Positions 8,734 through 18,629 of a stretch of 64,000 bases of DNA are shown piece after piece (position 1 is the first letter of the stretch; each line of letters opens with the position of its first letter). The translations under genes were made by a program, and so were the position numbers. Origin of the DNA: Hydrogenophaga sp. NFH-34 (lineage in GTDB: Bacteria; Pseudomonadota; Gammaproteobacteria; Burkholderiales; Burkholderiaceae_C); assembly GCF_021401345.1 (NCBI RefSeq), contig NZ_JACBGE010000013.1, positions 1 to 64,000 of the forward strand. Reading direction: 5' to 3'. Below the pieces are notes generated by a model. The model saw nothing but the letters and a program-made list of their open reading frames with translations, was not told the DNA's origin and did not search any database.

Positions 8734-9648
8734 ATGCGCCTGCGCCACATCGAGGTCTTCAATGCCGTCATGCTCACGGGCAGCGTGAGTGCTGCGGCGC
8801 GCATGATCAATGTCACCCAACCGGCCGTGAGCCGCACGCTGCAGCATGCCGAGCTGCAACTGGGTTTTCCGCTGTTCCAGCGCGTGGGTGGGCGGTTGCG
8901 GCCCACGGTCGAGGCGCAGACCCTGTACCCGCACGTGGAGCGGCTGTTCACGCAGCTCGACGAGGTGCAGCGCCTATCGGCCAATCTGCGCGCAGGCCGC
9001 AGCCAGAGCGAGTTGCGCGTGCTCACCGTGCTCGGGCTGAGCTACGAGGTCATGCCGCGCGCCATGCGCCTGTTCCGCCAGAAGCACCCTTCGCTGGTGG
9101 TGCACCACCAGGCCCTGCATTCACCCCAGATCGTTTCGGCGCTGGTGCTGCAGGAAGCCGATGTCGGCTACGTGTTCAGCACCCTGCCGCACCCGGCACT
9201 GACGCACGAACAACTGGGCGCGCGGTACATGGTCTGTGTCGCCCCCAAAGGCATGCTGCCGGCGCGCGTGGTGCGCTCCGGGCAGGTGAGCCTGAACCAG
9301 TTGGCCGGTGTGCCTGTGCTTTCGCTGGACAGCCAGGACCCGCTGGGCATGCTGTTGGCCCACGCCGTGCGCGACAGCGAAACGGGCCTGAACGTGGTGA
9401 TGACGGTGCAGACCTACCACGTGGCCCTGGCCCTGGCGCATCACGGGGTGGGCGTGGCCCTGGTCGAAGCCTGCACCGCCGCGTCGGCCGATCCGGCGCG
9501 GGTGGATGTGTTGCGGCTGGAGCCCCAGATCGATGTGCCGGTGCACGTGCTGAGGCCGTTGGCACGGCCGCATTCGCAGACCGTGCGTTTCTTCACCCGC
9601 TGCATGCAGCAGGCCTTGCAGGCCGTGGGGGTCAGTCCGGTGAATTGA
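8734..9648 (+). CDS. LysR-family transcriptional regulator
   Basis: 304 residues, starting at ATG 8734 (MRLRHIEVFNAVMLTGS). The N-terminal winged HTH is canonical (SVSAAARMINVTQPAVSRTLQHAE, residues about 18-41), followed by a linker helix and a periplasmic-binding-like effector domain. It converges on the DadA-like gene and overlaps it by 17 bases. The adjacent genes handle amino acids, which makes an amino-acid or keto-acid effector plausible, but LysR proteins usually control a divergent gene and none is divergent here. Its upstream side is a roughly 170-base gap after the RND pump. Confidence 0.88.
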   Translation: MRLRHIEVFNAVMLTGSVSAAARMINVTQPAVSRTLQHAELQLGFPLFQRVGGRLRPTVEAQTLYPHVERLFTQLDEVQRLSANLRAGRSQSELRVLTVLGLSYEVMPRAMRLFRQKHPSLVVHHQALHSPQIVSALVLQEADVGYVFSTLPHPALTHEQLGARYMVCVAPKGMLPARVVRSGQVSLNQLAGVPVLSLDSQDPLGMLLAHAVRDSETGLNVVMTVQTYHVALALAHHGVGVALVEACTAASADPARVDVLRLEPQIDVPVHVLRPLARPHSQTVRFFTRCMQQALQAVGVSPVN

Positions 9649-10876
9649 GCGCCTGTGCCACGCGCTCGGCGCTGCCCATCGCGAGGGTGAAGCCCAGCGC
9701 ACCGTGCCCGGTGTTGAGCAGCAGGTTGGCGGGAGCACCGGCCGCTCGGCCGATCAGGGGCCAGCCCGTGGGGGTGGCGGGACGCAGGCCGCTCCAGGCA
9801 CCGAGATCGCTGGCCTGGGCCAGTTGCGGGAAGACGTCGCCTGTGGTCGCGGCCAATGAGGCGATGCGCTCGGGCAGCACGCGCATGTCGTCGCCCACCA
9901 GCTCGGCGATGCCGGCCACGCGCAGGCGGGCACCCAGCCGGGCGAACACCACCTTGCGGGCGATGTCGGTGACGCTGACTTGTGGCGCCTGACCGGGGGC
10001 TTCCGGCACGGGCAAGGTGATGCTGTAGCCCTTGAGCGGATAGACCGGCACATCCAGACCCAGCGCGCGGCCCAGCCCTGCGGACGCGGTGCCGGCTGCC
10101 AGCACAAACTGGTCGGCCTGCAGGTCTCCCGCGTCGGTTCGCACCGCGATGATGCGATCCGCTTCCCGAACCCAGCCTTTCACGGTGCGGTCCAACTCAA
10201 AGCGCACGCCGCGGTCGGCCAGACGCTGGTGCAGGGCCAGACAGACCTTCAGGCAGTCGGCTGCGCACTCGCTGGGGGTGTGGATCCCGCCGGCAATGCG
10301 GGGCGCGTAGTGGGCCAGCGCGGGTTCCACGTCCTGGCACTGCGCCGGCGTGAGAGCGGTCTGCGGCTGGCCGCCCAGGGCGCGCTGCAGGTCGAGCTGG
10401 CGACGTGCCGCATCGAAGCTGGCGGCATCGGGGTAGAGCACGAGCTTGCCGGTGCTGGAGAAGTCGCAGTCCAGTTGCTCGGCCTCGCGCAAGTCGTCGA
10501 AAGCCAGGCGGCTGGCGGCCGCCAAAGCCAGCAGCCGTGCCGTGGTGTCGCGCGACACCGAGCCGCGGCAGGCAGCGAGGAAACGCAGGCCCCAGGCCCA
10601 CTGGTGCGGGTCGGCCTGCAGGCGGAACTTCAGGGGCGAATCAGCGGCCAGCAGGAGCTTGGGCAACTGGCGCCAGATCGACGGATCGGCCAGGGGTTGC
10701 ACGTACGAATAGCTCAGCTGGGCGCCGTTGCCGCCACTGGCACCAGCGCCCGGGTGCTGGCGGTCGACCACGGTCACGCGCCAGCCATCGCGTTGCAGGC
10801 GCCAGGCGGTGGTCAGGCCGATGATGCCGGCGCCCACCACGAGGGCATGGCCGGGAGATTGGGGAGAGCGGTTCAT
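9632..10876 (-). CDS. DadA-like D-amino acid dehydrogenase / FAD-dependent oxidoreductase
   Basis: 414 residues, from ATG 10876. A dinucleotide-binding motif (VVGAGIIGLTTAWRLQ, residues about 13-29) is followed by the DadA-type SGGNGAQLSYSYVQPLADP segment and the C-terminal GLRPATPTGWPLIGRA and NTGHGALGFTLAMGSA blocks that contact FAD. DadA enzymes oxidatively deaminate D-amino acids to 2-oxo acids and pass electrons to the respiratory chain at the inner membrane. The gene is divergent from the class-III aminotransferase, with 156 bases between the starts, so the two probably share a control region. Substrate cannot be read from sequence; D-alanine is the classical one. Confidence 0.85.
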   Translation of the reverse strand: MNRSPQSPGHALVVGAGIIGLTTAWRLQRDGWRVTVVDRQHPGAGASGGNGAQLSYSYVQPLADPSIWRQLPKLLLAADSPLKFRLQADPHQWAWGLRFLAACRGSVSRDTTARLLALAAASRLAFDDLREAEQLDCDFSSTGKLVLYPDAASFDAARRQLDLQRALGGQPQTALTPAQCQDVEPALAHYAPRIAGGIHTPSECAADCLKVCLALHQRLADRGVRFELDRTVKGWVREADRIIAVRTDAGDLQADQFVLAAGTASAGLGRALGLDVPVYPLKGYSITLPVPEAPGQAPQVSVTDIARKVVFARLGARLRVAGIAELVGDDMRVLPERIASLAATTGDVFPQLAQASDLGAWSGLRPATPTGWPLIGRAAGAPANLLLNTGHGALGFTLAMGSAERVAQALNSPD

Positions 10877-11032
10877 GGCCGCGAATGTAGTCCGCCGTGG
10901 CCGCCGGGAAAAATGCCGATCGCGCCGTCGCCCATAACCAAAATTTATGGACAAGACCGAAAAAGGCATTTCCGACCGGCAAGGGCTGTGCATAGACTGG
11001 CGCGCTGTGTCTGTTTTGTCTGTTGGCCTGCC

Positions 11033-12373
11033 ATGAATCCCGATACCCGCGTCTTCCACCGTCAACTCGCCACGCGCCCGCCGCTGGCCGTGAAAGGGCA
11101 GGGGGTGCACCTGTTCGATGCCGAGGGGCGTGCCTACATCGATGCCTCCGGGGGGGCAGCGGTTTCCTGCCTCGGCCACGGGCACCCGGACGTGCTGGCC
11201 GCGATGCATGCGCAGATCGATCAACTGGCCTACGCGCACACCAGCTTTTTCACCACCGAAGTGGCAGAGCAACTGGCCGACCAACTGGTGTCCACGGCGC
11301 CGGCCGGCATGAGCCACGTCTACTTCGTCAGCGGGGGGTCGGAGGCGGTGGAGTCGGCGCTCAAGATGGCGCGGCAGTACTTCGTGGAAATCGGTCAGCC
11401 GCAGCGTGAGCATTTCATCGCGCGGCGGCAGAGCTACCACGGCAACACCCTGGGGGCCCTGGCTGTCGGTGGCAATGAATGGCGCCGGGCGCAATTCCGC
11501 CCCCTGCTGATCGACGTGACCCACGTGGCGCCGTGCTACGAATACCGGGACCGGCATGCCGACGAAACCCCGGAACAGTACGGGCAGCGGCTGGTGGCGG
11601 AGCTGGCCGAAGCCATTGAACGCCTGGGGCCCGACAAGGTGATGGCCTTCGTGGCCGAAACCGTGGGTGGCGCGACCGCTGGTGTGCTCACCCCGGTGCC
11701 GGGTTATTTCAAGGGCGTGCGCGAACTCTGCGACCGGCATGGCATTTTGCTGATCCTAGACGAAGTCATGTGTGGCATGGGCCGCACCGGCACGCTGCAT
11801 GCCTGCGAGCAGGAAGGCGTGGTGCCCGACCTGCTCACCGTCGCCAAAGGTCTGGGCGGTGGCTACCAGCCCATCGGTGCGGTGCTGGCGCAGGAACGTA
11901 TCGTCGACGCCATGCGCCAGGGCAGCGGCCTGTTCCAGCACGGGCACACCTATCTGGGGCATGCGGTGGCGTGCGCCGCAGCGCTGGCGGTGCAGCGCGT
12001 CATTCAGCGCGATGGCCTGCTCGCCCAGGTGCGCGAGCGTGGCGCCTACCTGGCCTCCCGCCTGCAAGCGGTTCTGGGTGAGCATCCCCATGTCGGGGAT
12101 ATCCGCGGGCGGGGCTTGTTCTGGGGCATTGAGTTGGTGCAGGACCGGGCGACGCGCCAGTGGTTCGATCCGTCGCTCAAACTGCATGCGCGCCTGAAGG
12201 TGGCGGCCATGGCCGAAGGCCTGATGATCTACCCCATGGGTGGAACGGTCGATGGGCGCTGCGGCGACCACGTGCTGCTGGCGCCGCCTTTCATCAGCAG
12301 CCCCGAGGAACTGGATGCCATCGTGGACCGTCTCGTGCGCGCTCTGGCCCAGGTGATGAAGGGCATTCGCTGA
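11033..12373 (+). CDS. Class-III pyridoxal-phosphate aminotransferase
   Basis: 446 residues from ATG 11033. It is a fold-type I aminotransferase: VSGGSEAVESALKMAR forms the phosphate-binding loop, LILDEVMCGMGRTGT contains the cofactor-ring aspartate, and DLLTVAKGLGGGYQPIGA carries the Schiff-base Lys272. The family includes omega-amino acid, 4-aminobutyrate and taurine transaminases, and the substrate here is not resolved. It is divergent from the DadA-like gene and upstream of a TAXI-TRAP importer and a racemase-fold gene, which suggests a shared amino-acid catabolic role. A dehydrogenase acting on one enantiomer beside a transaminase acting on another would make sense, but this is inference. 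Confidence 0.87.
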   Translation: MNPDTRVFHRQLATRPPLAVKGQGVHLFDAEGRAYIDASGGAAVSCLGHGHPDVLAAMHAQIDQLAYAHTSFFTTEVAEQLADQLVSTAPAGMSHVYFVSGGSEAVESALKMARQYFVEIGQPQREHFIARRQSYHGNTLGALAVGGNEWRRAQFRPLLIDVTHVAPCYEYRDRHADETPEQYGQRLVAELAEAIERLGPDKVMAFVAETVGGATAGVLTPVPGYFKGVRELCDRHGILLILDEVMCGMGRTGTLHACEQEGVVPDLLTVAKGLGGGYQPIGAVLAQERIVDAMRQGSGLFQHGHTYLGHAVACAAALAVQRVIQRDGLLAQVRERGAYLASRLQAVLGEHPHVGDIRGRGLFWGIELVQDRATRQWFDPSLKLHARLKVAAMAEGLMIYPMGGTVDGRCGDHVLLAPPFISSPEELDAIVDRLVRALAQVMKGIR

Positions 12374-12529
12374 CGTCATGATGATTTGGCATGACGTTTT
12401 AGGGAATGCCCGCAGTCATTGGTGGTCGTCTTGCATGAAGCTTGCTTTACTATTTAAGTCCGTCGCTGCCAGCCACAAGCTGGAGCGACATTGTTCAACC
12501 AAGCAGACCCCCTGCAGGAGATGTTTCCC

Positions 12530-13504
12530 ATGAAAAAAATCACCGCCTACCTCAGCGCCGTTGCCGCCGCTGTTGCCTTCATGGCGCCGGTCGCGCCGGC
12601 CCACGCACAGCAGAAATTCATGACCATCGGTACCGGCGGCGTGACAGGGGTTTATTACGCAGCGGGTGGTGCCATCTGCCGTCTGGTCAACAAGGACCGC
12701 TCCAAACACGGCTACCGCTGCACCGTGGAATCCACGGGTGGTTCGGTCGCCAACATCAACACCATCAATGCCGGTGACCTGGACTTCGGCGTGGCCCAGT
12801 CCGATGCGCAGTTCAATGCCGCCAAGGGCCTGAAGGCCTTCGAGGGCAAGCCCGTGGGCGATCTGCGCGCCGTGCTGTCGCTGCACCCCGAGCCGCTGAC
12901 GCTGGTGGCCCGCAAGGAAGCCGGTATCAAGTCGCTGGCCGATCTCAAGGGCAAGCGTGTCGCCATCGGCAACCCCGGCTCCGGCACCCGTTCTTCGGTG
13001 GACGAACTGCTGGCTGCCGCCGGCCTGAAGGGCAGCGACTTTGCCGCGGTCTCCGAGCTCAAGGCCGACGAACACGGCGCCGCTCTGTGCGACAACAAGA
13101 TCGACGCGTTCTTCTATGTGGTGGGCCACCCCAGCGCCAACATCCAGGACCCGATGACCACCTGCGGTGCGCAACTGGTGAACATCACCGGCCCCGTCGT
13201 GGACAAGCTGGTGTCGGCCAACGCCTTCTACGCCAGTGCCAAGATCCCGGCCAAGACCTACCCTTCGCAAGCCGCCGATCTCGACACCTACGGGGTGATG
13301 GCCACCGTGGTCACCTCGGCCAAGAAGTCCGAAGAAGAGGTCTACCTGTTCGTCAAGGCCGTGTTTGACAACATCGACGACTTCAAGAAGCTGCACCCGG
13401 CCTTTGCCGGCCTGCAGCCGGAAAACATGATCAAGGCGGGCCTGTCGGCACCGTTGCACCCCGGTGCGGTCAAGTACTACAAGGAAAAGGGCTGGGTCAA
13501 ATAA
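12530..13504 (+). CDS. TAXI-family TRAP transporter solute-binding protein
   Basis: 324 residues with a Sec signal peptide ([20 protein letters not shown], cleavage after AHA near residue 26). The mature start ([26 protein letters not shown]) is the hallmark of TAXI periplasmic receptors. I chose ATG 12530 because AGGAG lies 9 bases upstream. Family members bind carboxylates, with glutamate/glutamine-type ligands among the few known. The permease gene follows after a terminator hairpin, an arrangement that would let the receptor be made in excess over the membrane subunits. Confidence 0.92.
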   Translation: MKKITAYLSAVAAAVAFMAPVAPAHAQQKFMTIGTGGVTGVYYAAGGAICRLVNKDRSKHGYRCTVESTGGSVANINTINAGDLDFGVAQSDAQFNAAKGLKAFEGKPVGDLRAVLSLHPEPLTLVARKEAGIKSLADLKGKRVAIGNPGSGTRSSVDELLAAAGLKGSDFAAVSELKADEHGAALCDNKIDAFFYVVGHPSANIQDPMTTCGAQLVNITGPVVDKLVSANAFYASAKIPAKTYPSQAADLDTYGVMATVVTSAKKSEEEVYLFVKAVFDNIDDFKKLHPAFAGLQPENMIKAGLSAPLHPGAVKYYKEKGWVK

Positions 13505-13522
13505 GCCCTGCTGTGCGAGTCA

Positions 13523-13558
13523 ATGCCCCATGTTGCTGGTCGACATGGGGCATTTTTT
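13523..13558 (+). terminator. Rho-independent terminator/attenuator after the TAXI receptor
   Basis: An 11-base-pair perfect stem (ATGCCCCATGT / ACATGGGGCAT), 9-base loop, then a T run. It lies between receptor and permease and probably reduces permease transcription relative to receptor. Confidence 0.8.
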
Positions 13559-13629
13559 GATGGCACACCCCACCGGCCCGACGCCCTGCGCGGGCCGGAT
13601 CCATTGGCAGTACACAAAGGAAGCTACCC

Positions 13630-16218
13630 GTGAACGCCCCTTCGAACGTCGCGGACATTGATGTCAACCAACTGGTCGAGGACAACGACACCGGCGGCCG
13701 CCAGCCGGGCCCTGTCGTTGCCCGCCTGCTCATGGGCGTGGCCCTGGCCTGGTCGCTGTTCCAGCTCTGGATTGCCTCGCCCCTGCCGTACATGGTGTCG
13801 AACCTGATTCCGGTGCTCAACGACACCCAGACGCGCGCCATTCACCTGGCTTTTGCCGTCTTTCTGGCCTTCATGGCGTATCCGGCCAGCAAACGCTCAC
13901 CGCGCGACCATGTGCCCTTGCTCGACTGGGCGCTGGCCCTGGTGGGTGCCTTCGCCGCATCCTATATTTTTGTTTTCTACCGCGAACTGGCCACACGGCC
14001 AGGCCAGCCGACGCCGATGGATGTGTGGACGGCGGTGGTGGGCATCGTGCTGCTGCTCGAGGCCACGCGCCGCGTGCTGGGCCTGCCCATGGTGATCGTG
14101 GCCCTGGTCTTCCTGACCTACACCTTCGCCGGCCCTTACATGCCCGACCTGATGGCGCACAAGGGCGCGTCGCTCGACCGTGCGATGACGCACCAATGGC
14201 TCACCACCGAAGGGGTGTACGGGGTGGCGCTGGGCGTATCCAGCGGGTTCATCTTCCTGTTCGTGCTGTTTGGCTCCTTGCTGGACAAGGCCGGGGCGGG
14301 CAATTACTTCATCAAGTCGGCCTTCGCCTTGCTCGGTCACATGCGCGGTGGCCCGGCCAAAGCGGCGGTGGTTTCGTCGGCCGCAACCGGTGTGATCTCG
14401 GGCTCGTCGATCGCCAACGTCGTCACCACCGGCACGTTCACGATTCCCCTGATGAAGCGCGTCGGCTACCGGGGTGACCAGGCGGGTGCCGTGGAGGTGT
14501 CGTCGTCGGTGAACGGGCAGATCATGCCGCCGGTCATGGGCGCTGCCGCGTTCCTCATGGTCGAGTACGTGGGCATCCCTTATGTCGACGTGATGAAGCA
14601 CGCCTTCCTGCCGGCGGTCATCTCCTACATCGCGCTGTTCTACATCGTGCATCTGGAAGCCCTCAAGGCCAACATGACGGGCCTGCCGCGCCGCGGCAAC
14701 AGCACGGCTTCGCAGCGCCTGGTGTCGTTTCTCATGACCGTGGCGGGCTTCATCGTGCTCGCTGGCATCACCTATTACGTGATCGGCTTCCTCAAATCGG
14801 CGCTGGGTGACGCCGCCACGGCCCTGATCGGGCTGGGGCTGATGGCGGTCTATGTCGCGCTGCTGTGGGTGGGGTCGCGCCAGCCGGAGTTGCCCCTGGA
14901 CGATCCGAACGCCCCGGTGTTTGAACTGCCCGAAACCGGCCCCACGGTCAAATCGGGTCTGCACTATCTGCTGTCGGTGGTGGTGCTGGTGTGGTGCCTG
15001 ATGGTCGAACGCCTGTCACCGGCCCTGTCGGCCTTCTGGGCCACGCTGTTCATGATCTTCGTGATGCTGACCCAGAAACCGATCATCGGTTTCTTCCGGG
15101 GCGATCACCGCTTCGGAGAGCAGGTCAAGGCGGGTTTCCAGGACCTGATCGACGGACTGGTGACCGGTGCGCGCAACATGATCGGCATCGGGGTGGCCAC
15201 CGCGGCTGCCGGCATCATCGTCGGCACCGTGTCCCTCACGGGGGTGGGCCTGGTCATGACCGAGGTGGTGGAAATCCTCTCGGGCGGCAACCTCATGCTG
15301 ATGCTGGTGCTGGTGGCCGTCATCAGCCTGATCCTCGGTATGGGTCTGCCAACCACGGCCAACTACATCGTGGTGTCCACGCTGATGGCGCCCGTGATCG
15401 TGGAGCTGGGCGCGCAGAGCGGGCTGATCGTGCCGCTGATCGCCGTGCACCTGTTCGTGTTCTATTTCGGTCTCATGGCCGACGTCACCCCACCCGTGGG
15501 ATTGGCGTCGTTCGCGGCGGCCGCCATCGCCAAGCACGATCCCATCAAGACCGGCATCACCGCGTTCTACTACAGCATGCGCACGGCGATCCTGCCGTTT
15601 CTGTTCATCTTCAACACGCAGCTGCTGCTGATCGGCCTGGACGGCCCGTTGCACGTGATCCTGACCATGGGCACGGCCCTGATCGCCATGTTGGTCTTTG
15701 CTGCGGCCACCTCGGGGTATTTCTTTGCCCGCAGTCGCTGGTATGAGTCGATCGCCTTGCTGCTGGTGTGCTTCACCCTGTTCCGCCCGGGGTTCTGGTT
15801 GGACATGGTTCACCCGCCCTTTGACGAGCTCAGGGGGGAGGCCATGATGCAATCCATCGAAGCGGCCCCCGCCAACACCGGCAAACGGGTCTGGATCGAA
15901 GGCATGAACATGGATGGCAAAGACATCCGCAAGGGAGCGCTGATCCCGCTGGGCGCCCCTGGCGATGCCAAGACCCGACTGGCCAGCGCCGGTCTGACGG
16001 TCATGCCCGATGGCGACACCCTCATGGTGGTGGGGGTCAAGTTCGGCAGCACGGCGGAAAAACTGGGTATCGAGCAAAGCTTCCACATCACGTCGGTGGA
16101 AGTGCCTGCTGATCGGCCGGCCAAGGAATGGCTGTTCCTGCCGGCGTTCGCGGTGCTGGGCCTCATCGTGTTCCTGCAGCGCCGCCGGGCGAAGACGGCT
16201 GCGCCGGTGAAGCGATGA
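13630..16218 (+). CDS. TRAP transporter fused permease (DctQM type) with C-terminal DUF3394
   Basis: 862 residues, GTG start at 13630 behind an AGGAAG site. This is the fused small-plus-large membrane subunit found with TAXI receptors. About four N-terminal helices correspond to DctQ, and the rest form the sodium-driven elevator domain with the signature GVISGSSIANVVTTGTFTIP and LGMGLPTTANYIVVSTLMAP. The C-terminal part (from about residue 650; GLDGPLHVILTMGTALIAML onward, then a soluble tail and a last helix) matches the DUF3394 extension. It overlaps the racemase-fold gene by four bases (ATGA), so the two are translationally coupled. Confidence 0.92.
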   Translation: MNAPSNVADIDVNQLVEDNDTGGRQPGPVVARLLMGVALAWSLFQLWIASPLPYMVSNLIPVLNDTQTRAIHLAFAVFLAFMAYPASKRSPRDHVPLLDWALALVGAFAASYIFVFYRELATRPGQPTPMDVWTAVVGIVLLLEATRRVLGLPMVIVALVFLTYTFAGPYMPDLMAHKGASLDRAMTHQWLTTEGVYGVALGVSSGFIFLFVLFGSLLDKAGAGNYFIKSAFALLGHMRGGPAKAAVVSSAATGVISGSSIANVVTTGTFTIPLMKRVGYRGDQAGAVEVSSSVNGQIMPPVMGAAAFLMVEYVGIPYVDVMKHAFLPAVISYIALFYIVHLEALKANMTGLPRRGNSTASQRLVSFLMTVAGFIVLAGITYYVIGFLKSALGDAATALIGLGLMAVYVALLWVGSRQPELPLDDPNAPVFELPETGPTVKSGLHYLLSVVVLVWCLMVERLSPALSAFWATLFMIFVMLTQKPIIGFFRGDHRFGEQVKAGFQDLIDGLVTGARNMIGIGVATAAAGIIVGTVSLTGVGLVMTEVVEILSGGNLMLMLVLVAVISLILGMGLPTTANYIVVSTLMAPVIVELGAQSGLIVPLIAVHLFVFYFGLMADVTPPVGLASFAAAAIAKHDPIKTGITAFYYSMRTAILPFLFIFNTQLLLIGLDGPLHVILTMGTALIAMLVFAAATSGYFFARSRWYESIALLLVCFTLFRPGFWLDMVHPPFDELRGEAMMQSIEAAPANTGKRVWIEGMNMDGKDIRKGALIPLGAPGDAKTRLASAGLTVMPDGDTLMVVGVKFGSTAEKLGIEQSFHITSVEVPADRPAKEWLFLPAFAVLGLIVFLQRRRAKTAAPVKR

Positions 16219-16868
16219 GCCAGCCCGTGCGCATTGCGCTGATCCATGCGCTGGCCCATTCGGTCGAGCCGATCAATGCCGAAATGGCCCGGGCCTGGCC
16301 CGAGGCCATTCGCATGAACCTGCTCGACGACAGCCTTTCGGCCGACTTGGCGCGCGACGGACGCGGGCTCGATGCGGCCATGCACGAGCGCTTCGAGTGC
16401 CTGGCCGCCTATGCCGAAGCCACCGGTGCCCAAGGCATCCTGTTCACGTGCTCGGCCTTCGGTCCGTGCATCGAGGCGGTGGCCGCACGGCGGCCTCACA
16501 TGCCGGTGCTCAAACCCAACGAGGCCATGATCGCCGATCTGGCGCGGGTGCAGGGGCCGGTCGGTTTGATTGCATCGTTCGCGCCGACCCTGGTTTCGAT
16601 GCCGGCCGAGTTTCCTCCGCAGGTGCCGTTGAAGACAGCGCTGGCCGAGGGTGCGATGGCGGCCCTGAACGCGGGCGACGGGCCGGGACACGACGTGGCG
16701 GTGGTCGCGGTCGCGCGCCACCTGGCGGCACAGGGCTGCCAGGCGCTGGCCCTGGCACAGTTCAGCATGGCCAGGGCCGCTGCAGCGGTGACAGCGGCCA
16801 CAGGGCTGCCGGTGTTCACCACCCCCGGCAGCGCGGTGGGCTTGCTCCGGCGCCAGTTGGCGCCATGA
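16215..16868 (+). CDS. Asp/Glu racemase superfamily protein, second catalytic Cys missing
   Basis: 217 residues in the aspartate/glutamate/hydantoin racemase fold. The first catalytic cysteine is present (Cys79 in ILFTCSAFG). At the position of the second, where active racemases have a CTE-like motif, the sequence is LALAQFSMARA, so the cysteine is replaced. A true two-base racemase mechanism is therefore doubtful; decarboxylase, isomerase or ligand-binding roles are possible, as in arylmalonate decarboxylase relatives that use one cysteine. It is coupled to the TRAP permease by an ATGA overlap, so its substrate is probably what the transporter imports. Confidence 0.75.
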   Translation: MSQPVRIALIHALAHSVEPINAEMARAWPEAIRMNLLDDSLSADLARDGRGLDAAMHERFECLAAYAEATGAQGILFTCSAFGPCIEAVAARRPHMPVLKPNEAMIADLARVQGPVGLIASFAPTLVSMPAEFPPQVPLKTALAEGAMAALNAGDGPGHDVAVVAVARHLAAQGCQALALAQFSMARAAAAVTAATGLPVFTTPGSAVGLLRRQLAP

Positions 16869-16971
16869 ACCCGCGGCGCCAGCAGCTACAATAGAAGGTT
16901 GCCGTCAAACGGTGCGTCAAGGCGCGTGGTTCCCTGTGAACCCGTTTCCGCTGCGCGACCGGACAGCCGGC

Positions 16972-17058
16972 GCGCGGGTGGCGAAATTGGTAGACGCACC
17001 AGGTTTAGGTCCTGACGCCAGCAATGGTGTGGGGGTTCGAGTCCCCCCCCGCGCACCA
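16972..17058 (+). tRNA. tRNA-Leu (anticodon UAG)
   Basis: Full class-II cloverleaf with 7-base-pair acceptor stem GCGCGGG/CCCGCGC, anticodon loop TTTAGGT (UAG), a long variable arm, T arm GGGGGTTCGAGTCCCCC and encoded CCA. Confidence 0.95.
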
Positions 17059-17131
17059 CGGCACCGTGGAACACAGATCACTACCGGCAGGCCAGCCGAA
17101 CTGGCTGGCCGATACCCATTTGGAGAACGAC

Positions 17132-18442
17132 ATGACCGTCACCGTTGAAACCCTGGAGAAGCTGGAGCGCAAGATCACGCTCACGCTGCCTGCCGACGTG
17201 ATCAAGAACGAGGTGGAAAGCCGCCTCAAGCGACTGGCCCGCCAGGTCAAGATGGACGGTTTCCGTCCGGGCAAGGTGCCGTTCAACGTCGTGGCCCAGC
17301 GCTACGGCTATTCGGTCCACTACGAAGTCATGAACGACAAGGTGGGCGAGGCCTTCAACAAGGCGGCCAATGAAGCCCAACTGCGTGTGGCCGGCCAGCC
17401 GCAGATCACCGAGAAGGACGGTGCGCCCGAGGGCGAGATCGCCTTCGACGCCGTGTTCGAGGTCTACCCCGAAGTCAAGATTGCTGACCTGGCTGCTGCC
17501 GAGGTAGAAAAGGTGTCGGCCGAAGTCAGCGATGCCGCTATCGAGCGCACGCTGGACATTCTGCGCAAGCAGCGCCGCACGTTTGCCCAGCGCGCTGCCG
17601 ACCAGGCGGCCCAGGACGGCGACCGCGTGACCATCGACTTCGCCGGCAAGATCGACGGTGAGCCTTTCGAAGGCGGCAAGGCCGAGGGCTTCCAGTTCCT
17701 GGTCGGCGAAGGCCAGATGCTCAAGGAGTTTGAAGACGCCGTGCGAGGCATGAAGGCCGGCGAGTCCAAGACGTTCCCGCTGAATTTTCCGGCCGACTAC
17801 CACGGTCAAGACGTGGCGGGCAAGACCGCCGACTTCCTGGTGACCCTGAACAAGATCGAAGCGGCCCACCTGCCGGAGGTTGACGAGACCTTTGCCAAGG
17901 CCCTGGGCATCGCCGACGGTTCTGTGGACGGTCTGCGTGCCGACATCCAGAAGAACCTGGCGCGCGAGGTGAAATTCCGCGTGCTGGCCCGCAACAAGCA
18001 AGCCGCTCTGGATGCCCTGGTGGCCCAGTCCGAACTGGATCTGCCGAAGTCGGTCGTGCAGGCCGAGATCGACCGTCTGGTCGAGGGCGCGCGCGCCGAC
18101 CTCAAGCAGCGTGGTGTCAAGGATGCGGACAAGGCGCCGATTCCCGCCGAGCTGTTCCGGGAACAGGCCGAGCGCCGCGTCCGCATGGGCCTGGTGGTGG
18201 CCGAGGTGGTGCGCGCCAACGAACTGCATGCCAAGCCCGAGCAGCTCAAGGCCCACATCGAAGAGCTGGCCTCGTCCTACGAAAAGCCTGCCGAAGTGAT
18301 GCGCTGGTACCAGAGCGACAACCGCCGCATGGCCGAAATCGAGGCTGTGGTGATCGAGAACAACGTGACCGATTTCGTCCTCGGCAAGGCCAAAGTGACG
18401 GAAAAGAGCGTCGACTTCGACGAGCTGATGGGTCAGTCCTGA
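17132..18442 (+). CDS. tig: Trigger factor (ribosome-associated chaperone and prolyl isomerase)
   Basis: 436 residues from ATG 17132, preceded by GGAGAA. The N-terminal ribosome-docking domain carries GFRPGKVP (about residues 43-50), which corresponds to the GFRxGKxP signature that contacts ribosomal protein L23. The FKBP-type isomerase domain spans about residues 160-240 ([20 protein letters not shown]), and the C-terminal helical arms form the substrate cradle. It acts on nascent chains in the cytoplasm. It lies upstream of clpP-clpX-lon, the usual order in Proteobacteria, but its own terminator separates it from clpP. Confidence 0.97.
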   Translation: MTVTVETLEKLERKITLTLPADVIKNEVESRLKRLARQVKMDGFRPGKVPFNVVAQRYGYSVHYEVMNDKVGEAFNKAANEAQLRVAGQPQITEKDGAPEGEIAFDAVFEVYPEVKIADLAAAEVEKVSAEVSDAAIERTLDILRKQRRTFAQRAADQAAQDGDRVTIDFAGKIDGEPFEGGKAEGFQFLVGEGQMLKEFEDAVRGMKAGESKTFPLNFPADYHGQDVAGKTADFLVTLNKIEAAHLPEVDETFAKALGIADGSVDGLRADIQKNLAREVKFRVLARNKQAALDALVAQSELDLPKSVVQAEIDRLVEGARADLKQRGVKDADKAPIPAELFREQAERRVRMGLVVAEVVRANELHAKPEQLKAHIEELASSYEKPAEVMRWYQSDNRRMAEIEAVVIENNVTDFVLGKAKVTEKSVDFDELMGQS

Positions 18443-18466
18443 TCCCACGCCGTTTCGGCTGGCACG

Positions 18467-18492
18467 AAAGGGGCGGGTTTCCGCCCCTTTTT
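18467..18492 (+). terminator. Rho-independent terminator after tig
   Basis: 10-base-pair stem AAAGGGGCGG/CCGCCCCTTT with GTTT loop, followed by T residues, 25 bases past the stop codon. Confidence 0.88.
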
Positions 18493-18629
18493 GTTGGCGC
18501 CTGCTTGCATTTCCGGGACTGGGCGTCATATGCGCCCGGTAGGTCACAACGGGCAATCCCGTGGTCGCGGGTCGGCCATGACGGGTTGGTTACAGTAGCG
18601 GCATTGCCGTCAAGAATTGGAGAGTTCGA

